A DNA stretch of 5,367 nt from contig JACQAX010000434.1 in assembly GCA_016194795.1 (NCBI GenBank), forward strand, positions 1 through 5,367, given 5' to 3'. The position numbers were made by a program, and so were the translations under genes. Under the pieces are notes generated by a model. It saw nothing but the letters and a program-made list of their open reading frames with translations, had not been told where the DNA came from and did no database searches. The first letter of the stretch is position 1. The number at the start of each line of letters is the position of its first letter. This DNA is from Deltaproteobacteria bacterium. GTDB taxonomy: Bacteria > Bdellovibrionota > UBA1018 > UBA923. Positions 1-5,367 of the stretch are shown piece after piece.

Positions 1-65
1 GCCGCTTTCGCGGAGAGGGCGAGGAGCAAAAACGCCGTGGCGAGCGCGAGAAGCGGTTTGGTCAC
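1..65 (-). CDS. N-terminus of an exported protein (partial, runs off left edge)
   Basis: Only 21 full codons are in the window. Read from a GTG at 65-63, they give MTKPLLALATAFLLLALSAKA followed by a partial alanine codon. This is a textbook Sec signal peptide: one lysine in the n-region, about 15 hydrophobic residues, and an A-K-A motif giving a likely signal peptidase I cleavage just at the window edge. The GTG lies 2 nt after the TGA of the zinc-ribbon gene upstream, so translation is probably coupled to it. No good Shine-Dalgarno is visible, because the bases before it are the C-rich codons ending the upstream gene. The mature protein is outside the window, so its function cannot be given. 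There is no cysteine at the cleavage site, so a lipoprotein is not indicated so far. Confidence 0.65.
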   Translation of the reverse strand, partial: MTKPLLALATAFLLLALSAKA

Positions 66-67
66 GT

Positions 68-931
68 TCAGTTTCGGGGTTTTTTGTAGCGCTTCGAAAG
101 CGCGCGGGCCAGCGGGCCGAGCGCGACGCGCCCGGCGGCCGCGGCGCGCGGCATGCGCGCGAGCGCGACGGCGATCGGCGGGCTTACGCGGTAGTAGGTC
201 GCGACGAGCGCCCGTCCCGGAACGCTCGAAAGCAGCGCCTGGTCGCGGAAGGCGCGCAGCGTTTCGACTTCCTCGGAGGCCGGCCCGAAGACGGCTCCGG
301 CGATGAAGCATTTCGCCAGGCGCGAGCGCAGGATCGTGTGCGTGCTCTTGAACTCTTCCTTGTGGACGCACTTTTCCGAGGCGATGTAACGGCGCATGGC
401 TTCGGAGGCGAGGATCAGGTGCGGTCGGTCGGCCGAGAACTCGTAGAACTTGTTGAGCGCCTGCCGCATCTCGACGGTCTTGCCCTTCATGCGGTCGTAG
501 ATCTTGGACAAGTCCCAGTAGATGCCGGCGATCAGCAGTATTTCGCCCGCCTCTTTCGTGCCGTCGAAGAGCGCCGGCGTGAGGCCGTTCGGCGCCACGC
601 CGTGGTGCTTCTCGAGGATCATGATGTACTCGCGGAAGGTGCGCAGCGACTCGGGGAACTTCGACTCCTCGTAGAGCGCCATCGCCCTCTTCGCGATCCC
701 GATGCGTCGTTTCCACGACTCTCGCTGCGCCTGCTGCTGCTGCTTATCGAAAGCTTCCTGGATGCTCTTGCGCACCTTGCTCGAGAAGCGCTTCGAGGCG
801 CATTTCTCGCAGATGAAGATGCCGTTCACGTCCTTGAGCTTGAGGTTCGAGCCTTTGCACGCCGGACAGTCGCCGGTCTGCGAGAAGTCGGCTGGGTCTT
901 CACTGAAATCTGGTTCTTCCGGCTTGGCCAT
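68..931 (-). CDS. Zinc-ribbon protein with C-terminal CFI box, function unknown
   Basis: This gene encodes a 287-residue protein. An acidic N-terminus (1-20) is followed by a four-cysteine zinc-ribbon-like module, C22-x2-C25 and C41-x2-C44. Next comes a charged, probably helical stretch with a short glutamine run (64-67), then a mainly helical middle (about 75-190) of no family I recognise; its alternating helices could be TPR-like, but this is not shown. Residues 208-254 match the pattern of the CFI-box C-terminal domain: CFIAGAVFG, then E-V-x-x-L-R-x-F-R-D (221-230), P-G-R (238-240) and Y-Y-R-V-S-P-P (246-252). The usual form reads CFIATAAYGS, so this copy is diverged at ATAAY. The box occurs at the end of otherwise unrelated proteins and its role is not established. 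A basic, alanine-rich tail follows. There is no signal peptide. The ATG is 10 nt after the priA stop, with a poor ribosome site. A cytoplasmic or membrane-associated location is possible; no function is claimed. Confidence 0.85.
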   Translation of the reverse strand: MAKPEEPDFSEDPADFSQTGDCPACKGSNLKLKDVNGIFICEKCASKRFSSKVRKSIQEAFDKQQQQAQRESWKRRIGIAKRAMALYEESKFPESLRTFREYIMILEKHHGVAPNGLTPALFDGTKEAGEILLIAGIYWDLSKIYDRMKGKTVEMRQALNKFYEFSADRPHLILASEAMRRYIASEKCVHKEEFKSTHTILRSRLAKCFIAGAVFGPASEEVETLRAFRDQALLSSVPGRALVATYYRVSPPIAVALARMPRAAAAGRVALGPLARALSKRYKKPRN

Positions 932-940
932 CCAGAGGCC

Positions 941-970
941 ATTATAGTGTGGTCACCGGATCGACATCAA
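941..970 (-). promoter_or_regulatory. Possible sigma70-type promoter inside the 3' end of priA
   Basis: On the minus strand, TATAAT (946-941) is a perfect -10 hexamer. It lies 18 nt after TTGATG (970-965), a four-of-six match to TTGACA. Transcription would start near 935-933, only a few bases before the ATG of the zinc-ribbon gene at 931, giving a nearly leaderless message. The -10 overlaps the priA stop codon (TAA, 944-942), so part of the match is imposed by coding. An exact TATAAT in such GC-rich DNA is still notable. It is unproven without transcript ends. Confidence 0.35.
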
Positions 971-3014
971 TGAATCTGACCCCCTCTTTGCGGAGGGTCT
1001 TGATTACGGCGTTCAAGGCGGAAGATTTTTCCGAGCGTACCAGGATCTGCCAGCGATATTGATTGGCGATCCTGGCGATCGACGCCGCCGCGGGCCCCAG
1101 GTACGAGAAGCCCTTGGCGTCGGGATCGAGGTGGTCGAGCAGCTGGCGGGCGCGCTCGGCCTGGTCGCGCGCCCTGTCCTCCTTGAGATCGCGAAACTCG
1201 AGCTGCGCCATGCGCGAGAACGGCGGGTAGCCGAACTGCTGGCGAAACTCGATCTCGGCCCGGTAAAACTCCGCGTAGTCCTGCTTGGCCGCGGCCTGAA
1301 TGACGTAGTGGTCGGGCAGCATCGTCTGCAGGACGACGCGTCCCGGCTTGTCGCCGCGCCCGGCGCGACCCGACACCTGCGCGAGCAGCTGGAACGTGCG
1401 CTCGCCCGCGCGAAAATCGGGAAGGTGCAGGTTGAGGTCGGCGAGCACGACGGCCACGAGCGTGACGTTCGGGAAGTCGTGGCCCTTGGCGAGCATCTGC
1501 GTTCCGACGAGGATGTCGATCTCGCCGCGGCGGAAGCGGTCGAGCACGGCTTCGATCTTCTTGATCGTGTCGGCCGTCTCGGCGTCGAGGCGCTCGATGC
1601 GGGCCGACGGGAAAAGCCGCCGCACCTCGTCCTCGACGAGCTCCGTGCCCATGCCCATGAGCTTGATGTCGTAAGCCTGGCATTTCGGGCACTGTTCGAT
1701 GGCCGGCAGCGTGAGGGCGCAGTAGTGGCAGCGCATCTGCCGGGCCCGCTGATAATACGTGAGCGAGACGCTGCAGTTGAGGCATTTCGGAACCTCGCCG
1801 CACGAGCCGCAGAGCACGAAGCTCGAGAAGCCTTTGCGGTTCACGAAGACCATCGACTGCTCTTTTCGGATGAGCGTGTCGGCGAGCTCCTCGCGCATCT
1901 TGCGGCCGAGAATGAGCTTGGAGTCTTTGGAGCCCCGAAGCGCGTCCTTGTATTCCTGCCTGAGGTCGACGACCTCGATTCGCGGCATGGGCCGGGCGGC
2001 GGGACGCGTCTTCAGGGCGAGCAGCTGATGCTTGCCGCGCTCGGCGGCGTAAAAGGTCTCGATCGACGGCGTCGCCGAGCCGAGGATGGCGGCCGCGCGA
2101 TGCTGGCGCGCGCGCACGAGAGCGAGATCGCGCGCGCTGTAGCGCAGCCGGTCTTCCTGCTTGTAGGACGGCTCGTGCTCCTCGTCGACGACGATCAGGC
2201 CGATGTCGACCAGCGGCGCGAAGAGCGCCGAGCGCGCGCCGACGACGACCTTGCGCCTGCCGCGGAGAATGTCCCACCAGAACTCGCGCCGCGTTTTTTC
2301 GGTGAGCCCCGAGTGCAGCACGGCCACCTGGTTGTCGAAGCGGTCTTCGAAGCGCTTGCGCAGCTGCGGGGTGAGCGCGATCTCGGGCACCAGGATGAGA
2401 GCGGTTCGACCCTGGTCGACGACGGCGCGCGCGGCGCGGATGTAAACCTCGGTCTTCCCGCTGCCCGTCACGCCGTAGAGCAGGAACGACCTGAACTCGC
2501 GCGCCGAGATCGATCGGGTGATCGAAGCGAGCGCGGCGGCCTGGTCGCTCGTCAGCTCGACGTCGACGGCGGGCGCCGCCGGGGCGGTGGCCGGCTTCGC
2601 GTCGCTTTCGTCTTCGGGTTTCGGTTTTTTCGCCCGCTTCGGCTGCTTGAAGATCGCGCGTGGAAAAGCGCTGTTGAACACCTCGCCGATCGGGAGCTGG
2701 TAATAGTCGCCGATCCAGTTGAAGAACTCGAGGTCGGTTGTCGAGAACACGGGCCGGTCGAACGGGACGCTCAGGATTTCCTTGAGCTCCACCCCGCGCA
2801 GCGACGGGTCCGCCTGGGTCGTGAAGCCGACGACGAAGCCTTCGATCACCCTCGAGCGGAACGGCACCTGCACGAGCGAGCCTTCGCGGACCTTGGGCTC
2901 GAGCTCGTCGGGAACGAGATACGAGAGAGGCCCCGGCAAGGGCCGGGGAACGACGACCTGCGCGACTTTTGCGACGGCGGTTGTGGCTCCGAGCGCGAGG
3001 TCTACCTGATCCAT
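942..3014 (-). CDS. priA: Primosomal protein N' (PriA replication-restart helicase)
   Basis: PriA is the 3'-to-5' superfamily 2 helicase that recognises stalled or broken forks and D-loops and starts reloading of the replicative helicase. At 690 residues it is close to the 732 of Escherichia coli PriA. An N-terminal DNA-binding domain starts at about 18 (VVVPRPLPGPLSYLVP). The helicase core shows Walker A GVTGSGKT (181-188), DEEH (277-280), GSATPS (312-317), motif V GTQMLAKGHDFPNVTLV (504-520) and motif VI QVSGRAGRG (546-554). All eight zinc-binding cysteines are present: 402, 405, 411, 414, 429, 432, 442 and 445. The C-terminal GYPPFSRMA (595-603) is also typical. A Lys/Pro/Ala-rich linker at about 123-152 joins the two halves. 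The ATG overlaps the upstream gene by 13 nt and has only a weak GAG before it, so reinitiation is likely. No other start fits the conserved N-terminus. The protein appears intact and active. Confidence 0.97.
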   Translation of the reverse strand: MDQVDLALGATTAVAKVAQVVVPRPLPGPLSYLVPDELEPKVREGSLVQVPFRSRVIEGFVVGFTTQADPSLRGVELKEILSVPFDRPVFSTTDLEFFNWIGDYYQLPIGEVFNSAFPRAIFKQPKRAKKPKPEDESDAKPATAPAAPAVDVELTSDQAAALASITRSISAREFRSFLLYGVTGSGKTEVYIRAARAVVDQGRTALILVPEIALTPQLRKRFEDRFDNQVAVLHSGLTEKTRREFWWDILRGRRKVVVGARSALFAPLVDIGLIVVDEEHEPSYKQEDRLRYSARDLALVRARQHRAAAILGSATPSIETFYAAERGKHQLLALKTRPAARPMPRIEVVDLRQEYKDALRGSKDSKLILGRKMREELADTLIRKEQSMVFVNRKGFSSFVLCGSCGEVPKCLNCSVSLTYYQRARQMRCHYCALTLPAIEQCPKCQAYDIKLMGMGTELVEDEVRRLFPSARIERLDAETADTIKKIEAVLDRFRRGEIDILVGTQMLAKGHDFPNVTLVAVVLADLNLHLPDFRAGERTFQLLAQVSGRAGRGDKPGRVVLQTMLPDHYVIQAAAKQDYAEFYRAEIEFRQQFGYPPFSRMAQLEFRDLKEDRARDQAERARQLLDHLDPDAKGFSYLGPAAASIARIANQYRWQILVRSEKSSALNAVIKTLRKEGVRFIDVDPVTTL

Positions 3015-3814
3015 CTCAAATACGTGTCGATGAGCTCGCGGAGATCGCCGTCAGGCTCGACCTTCGCGGGAGAGGCCTCGAGCGCTCCGCCGCCCCCGCG
3101 CACTTCCTGGGTTTCGACCTTCGCCCAGAGCGTGCCGTTGCGGAAGATCTGGACGTTGCGCGGGTAGAGAAACGCCTTGTGCATGCCGTAGCTGCTCATC
3201 CGAAGCTCGAGCGGCTCCGACGACATCCCCATCTCGGGCGCCGTCGGAAACACGGCGCGCAGCGGGAGGTAGCTGTCCTTTTCGACCCAGAGCGAGACGG
3301 CCGAGTTCACGTCCGACTTCTTGGAGCGGTCGCCGACGACGACCGCGATCTTGTTCTCGTAGCGTTCGAGGGCGACCGTGGTCTCGGGCTTGTAGGGCAT
3401 CGCGCCCTCTTTCTCGGAGTAGAGCGCGGCTTCGGTCTTGAGCGGCAGGCCGAGCAGCTTGAGATGCTCATAGATGTTGGCGCCGTCTTTGACGAACAGG
3501 AGATCGTACGTCACGGGACGGTCGACGTCGCCGGGCCGGGCGCCGATGAGCTTGCGGCTCTTGAGCGCGAGCTCGTTGCCGCTCGCGTCGGTGAGCTTGA
3601 CGGTCGCGCGCTCGGCGTCGGAGAGCGCGAGCGTCTCGTTGACCGACGCGATCACCTCGCCGCTCTTCTTGTAGAACGTCACCTTGCTGCGGAAGCGCGC
3701 GTCCTCGAGCGGGGCGTGCTTGCGCGCGAGCATGCGAATCACGTAGTAGCTCGGCGGAACGTACGCGTGAGCGGGTGTGGCGGCGGCCAAAAGCGCGATG
3801 ACGGCGATCGACAT
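3002..3814 (-). CDS. Exported protein of unknown function, possibly LolA-like fold
   Basis: This gene encodes a 270-residue protein. Residues 1-17 (MSIAVIALLAAATPAHA) form a short signal peptide with an A-H-A cleavage site before Y18, so the product should be periplasmic or outer-membrane associated. Unusually, the n-region has no lysine or arginine. The reading frame upstream has no other ATG, GTG or TTG before a stop, so this start is forced; GGAG sits 6 nt before the ATG. The mature part is rich in predicted beta strands. Segments such as LWVEKDSYLPLR (175-186) and YPRNVQIFRNGTLWAKVETQEV (217-238, cited by ends Y217 and V238) recall LolA/LppX-type lipoprotein-sorting folds, where a 'W-x-(D/E)-x-x-x-x-L-P-L' strand is common. 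That resemblance is by eye only. A glycine-rich spacer (239-243) precedes a helical tail (257-270). The gene follows galU by 28 nt and overlaps priA by 13 nt. I do not recognise a named family. Confidence 0.8.
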   Translation of the reverse strand: MSIAVIALLAAATPAHAYVPPSYYVIRMLARKHAPLEDARFRSKVTFYKKSGEVIASVNETLALSDAERATVKLTDASGNELALKSRKLIGARPGDVDRPVTYDLLFVKDGANIYEHLKLLGLPLKTEAALYSEKEGAMPYKPETTVALERYENKIAVVVGDRSKKSDVNSAVSLWVEKDSYLPLRAVFPTAPEMGMSSEPLELRMSSYGMHKAFLYPRNVQIFRNGTLWAKVETQEVRGGGGALEASPAKVEPDGDLRELIDTYLRWIR

Positions 3815-3842
3815 GCGGGACTCCCGATTAGCCGGACTGGAT

Positions 3843-4706
3843 TCAGCTCAAATATTCGGCGAGCACTTTGCGGACGCCGTCGGCCAGGTCTGGCCGTTTG
3901 AGCGCGAAGGCAACGGTTGCCTCGATGTAGCCAAGCTTATCGCCGGTATCGTACCGTCTGCCATCAAAAAGATACGCGAGCAGCCCGTCGCCGGTGGCCA
4001 GTTGCGCCAAAGCGTCGGTGAGCTGGATCTCGCCGCCGCGGCCGGGCTTGGTGTTGGCGAGGATTTCGAAGATCTCGGGCTTGAGAACGTACCGGCCGGG
4101 GCACGCGAGCTGCGAGGGCGCCGTCTCGGGGCTCGGCTTCTCGACCATGACGTTCACGTCCATGAGGCGGTCGTTGAGCATCTTGCCGCCGACGATGCCG
4201 TACTTCGAGGTGTCCTTCTTCTCGACCTTCATCACGCCGATGACCGACTTTTGGCGCTCCTCGAAGATTTCGATGCATTGGCGAATGCACGGTTTCTCGG
4301 AAACGACGAGATCGTCGCCGAGCAACACGGCGAACGGCTCGTTGCCGACGATCTGGCGAGCGGTGAGCACGGCGTGCCCGAGGCCCATGGGATTTTTCTG
4401 GCGGACGGCGATGATGTTGGCCATTTTCGACACCTTCTCGGTGGCGGCCAGGAGCTCGTCGTTCTTTTTGCGGCGCAAGGTTTCCTCGACCTCGAAGGAG
4501 TGGTCGAAGTGGTCGGCGATCGAGTCTTTTCCGCGGGCGGTGATGAGGATGATGTCCTCGATGCCCGCGCCCACGCACTCCTCGACGATATATTGGATCA
4601 TCGGCTTGTCGATGATCGGGATCATCTCTTTCGGAATGGACTTCGTGGCCGGAAGAAAACGCGTGCCGAGACCGGCGGCCGGAATGACCGCCTTGCGAAC
4701 TTTCAT
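3843..4706 (-). CDS. galU: UTP--glucose-1-phosphate uridylyltransferase
   Basis: GalU makes UDP-glucose and pyrophosphate from UTP and glucose-1-phosphate in the cytoplasm. UDP-glucose feeds lipopolysaccharide and capsule sugars, galactose metabolism and glucan synthesis. At 287 residues the length is normal for the bacterial enzyme. The nucleotide-binding loop AAGLGTRFLPATKSIPKEM spans 10-28, with G12, G14, T15, R16 and K26. Further motifs are GLGHA (108-112), the metal-binding region LGDD (129-132), KYGIVGG (168-174), VEKP (188-191), GRYVL (204-208), GGEIQLTDAL (224-233) and YDTGDKLGY (252-260). All are intact. It follows dksA by 14 nt, and its start codon sits in a small inverted repeat together with the G-rich ribosome site. 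Related sugar nucleotidyltransferases such as RfbA are less likely, because the IPKEM and GGEIQLTD signatures are those of GalU. Confidence 0.96.
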   Translation of the reverse strand: MKVRKAVIPAAGLGTRFLPATKSIPKEMIPIIDKPMIQYIVEECVGAGIEDIILITARGKDSIADHFDHSFEVEETLRRKKNDELLAATEKVSKMANIIAVRQKNPMGLGHAVLTARQIVGNEPFAVLLGDDLVVSEKPCIRQCIEIFEERQKSVIGVMKVEKKDTSKYGIVGGKMLNDRLMDVNVMVEKPSPETAPSQLACPGRYVLKPEIFEILANTKPGRGGEIQLTDALAQLATGDGLLAYLFDGRRYDTGDKLGYIEATVAFALKRPDLADGVRKVLAEYLS

Positions 4707-4717
4707 AGGACCCCTAT
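4705..4717 (-). promoter_or_regulatory. galU ribosome-site inverted repeat
   Basis: On the galU message, AUAGG-GGU-CCUAU forms a perfect 5-bp inverted repeat with a 3-nt loop. It contains the G-rich Shine-Dalgarno (AGGGG) and the first two bases of the AUG. Folding would hide both, which could make galU initiation depend on ribosomes finishing dksA, 14 nt upstream. The stem is short and may be chance. Confidence 0.3.
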
Positions 4718-4720
4718 CCG

Positions 4721-5086
4721 TTAAGCGTAACGATAGCGGTGTTCGGCGCCTTCGAGCTCCGACTTGCAGTCAATGCAAAGAGTCGTAACCGGGCGGGCTT
4801 TGAGGCGCGGCTCGGCGATCTCGTCGCCGCAGCGCTCGCACTCACCGAACGTGCCTTCTTCGATACGACGAAGAGCTTCTTCGATTTTCGTAATGAGCAT
4901 GCGTTCGCGGTCGCGGATTTTCAATTGGAGAGTCTTGTCGGTCTCGACGCTTGCGACGTCTGTCCAGTCAGCGTACACTTCATCATCATGCTTGATCTGG
5001 CTAATCGTCGAGTCTTGTTCTTTGTTGAGCTCGCCCAACTGCGTGTTCAATACCTTACGAAAGTATTCGAGTTTTGTTTTGGTCAT
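4721..5086 (-). CDS. dksA: DksA/TraR-family RNA polymerase-binding regulator
   Basis: DksA enters the RNA polymerase secondary channel and, with ppGpp, represses rRNA promoters, activates biosynthetic ones and limits transcription-replication conflicts. This protein has 121 residues, shorter than the 151 of Escherichia coli DksA mainly at the N-terminus. Residues 1-75 form the two helices of the coiled coil. Its tip reads D40-W-T-D43-V-A45, keeping the D-x-x-D-x-A pattern that is functionally essential in E. coli (D71, D74, A76), so a true DksA role is more likely than a remote TraR-like protein. A four-cysteine zinc finger follows: C83-x2-C86 and C104-x2-C107. RIEEGTFGECERCG (74-87) and RPVTTLCIDC (98-107) are family hallmarks. 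AGGA lies 10 nt before the ATG. The gene is clearly less GC-rich than its downstream neighbours (42 and 47% in the two 60-base blocks sampled) and leads the minus-strand gene string. Confidence 0.93.
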   Translation of the reverse strand: MTKTKLEYFRKVLNTQLGELNKEQDSTISQIKHDDEVYADWTDVASVETDKTLQLKIRDRERMLITKIEEALRRIEEGTFGECERCGDEIAEPRLKARPVTTLCIDCKSELEGAEHRYRYA

Positions 5087-5107
5087 AAGCGCACCATCCT
5101 TAACCCA

Positions 5108-5367
5108 CTGCAGTATTTTAGTAAAGACCGGGTACCGCTGGGCTACGCCCTGGCAGCAACGGCCTTGTTGGTATTCGGCGCTAACTCCGCGCTGGCATTA
5201 GACTTTCAATCATCTCGCACACTTAGCCTTGCTCAGGCGGGCCGAGGCGGTGCGCTCTTAAATGACACCATCACCTTGAACCCGAGCCTTTTAGGCTTTC
5301 AGCAGGCCACATCCCTATCGGGGACGTTCAACTGGCTCAACAACGCCCAAAACGAAGGTGTCGACAA
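5108..5367 (+). CDS. N-terminus of a FadL/OmpP1-like outer-membrane protein (partial, start uncertain)
   Basis: This frame is open to the right edge of the window. It encodes a signal peptide and the start of a mature domain. Numbering from a CTG at 5108: basic n-region with K6 and R8, hydrophobic GYALAATALLVFGA (12-25), cleavage after A-L-A (28-30), then mature LDFQSSRTLSLAQAGRGGAL and onward. The pattern S-R-T-x-S-L-A-x-A-G-x-G-G-A (36-49), N-D-T (52-54) and N-P-S-L-L (58-62) resembles the N-terminus of FadL/OmpP1-type beta-barrel transporters (A-G-A, D, N-P-A-x-L). This is judged by eye, and another barrel family is possible. The start is a real problem: no ATG, GTG or TTG lies between the dksA coding region and the hydrophobic core. 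CTG 5108 has no ribosome site, and the nearest in-frame ATG is at 4988, deep inside dksA on the opposite strand. The gene diverges from dksA with almost no intergenic space. Confidence 0.6.
   Translation, partial: MQYFSKDRVPLGYALAATALLVFGANSALALDFQSSRTLSLAQAGRGGALLNDTITLNPSLLGFQQATSLSGTFNWLNNAQNEGVD
5115..5120 (-). promoter_or_regulatory. Possible -10 element for dksA
   Basis: On the minus strand, TAAAAT at 5120-5115 differs from TATAAT at one base. It would place the transcript start near 5108 and give a leader of about 22 nt before the dksA ATG. No -35-like hexamer lies at 16-19 nt upstream (the bases there are GC-rich), and there is no TG extension. It sits inside the signal-peptide codons of the divergent gene, so evidence is weak. 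Confidence 0.22.

Noticed and set aside
732..743. Short CTG/CAG triplet run
   Set aside because: It only encodes four glutamines in a charged helix and is too short to be a meaningful repeat array.
1059..3167. Very long plus-strand open frame of about 700 codons opposite priA
   Set aside because: It mirrors priA codons in GC-rich DNA, where antisense stops are rare. It is Arg/Ala/Glu/Leu-rich with no domain, while the minus strand has every PriA motif.
3816..3826. CGGGA-C-TCCCG inverted repeat at the ribosome site of the exported-protein gene
   Set aside because: The loop would be one base, too tight to form the full hairpin; likely a by-product of the GGAG ribosome site.
3777..4724. Long plus-strand frame opposite galU
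   Set aside because: Antisense shadow of galU; low-complexity composition rich in Asp, Leu, Val and Ala and no recognisable motifs.
5107..5114. Perfect 8-bp palindrome ACTGCAGT between dksA and its possible -10
   Set aside because: Flanking bases do not extend the symmetry, and an 8-bp palindrome is expected by chance in a few kilobases, so an operator is not supported.
5138..5154. GGGC-TAC-GCCC inverted repeat, possible terminator or leader hairpin
   Set aside because: The stem is only 4 bp, there is no T-run on either side, and it lies in signal-peptide codons.

Overview
The window looks like core chromosomal DNA of a GC-rich Gram-negative bacterium. A DksA/TraR-type regulator, a full-length PriA, several Sec signal peptides and a likely outer-membrane beta-barrel N-terminus all fit a proteobacterium. 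The gene content and the C-terminal CFI box would suit a Bdellovibrionota or other delta-type lineage, but that placement is an inference and the sequence does not prove it.

From about 5086 down to position 1, everything reads on the minus strand as one compact gene string. In transcription order it is: dksA (4721-5086), galU (3843-4706), an exported protein of unknown function (3002-3814), priA (942-3014), a zinc-ribbon/CFI-box protein of unknown function (68-931), and the first 21 codons of another exported protein (1-65, running off the left edge). The gaps are 14, 28, -13, 10 and 2 nt. This spacing suggests an operon with translational coupling at several joints. A good sigma70-like promoter inside the 3' end of priA may also fire the zinc-ribbon gene separately.

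To the right, a divergent plus-strand reading frame (about 5108-5367, cut by the window edge) encodes a signal peptide and a FadL/OmpP1-like N-terminus. It has no ordinary start codon outside dksA, which is the main annotation puzzle here. There is no stretch over 300 bases without a gene.

Functionally the string joins regulation of RNA polymerase under stress (DksA), UDP-glucose supply for envelope polysaccharides (GalU), replication-fork restart (PriA) and two envelope-directed or uncharacterised proteins. I see no CRISPR array, insertion sequence, tRNA/rRNA gene or clear phage signature. The previously undescribed material is limited to the two uncharacterised proteins and several small regulatory arrangements; I do not see a wholly new system.
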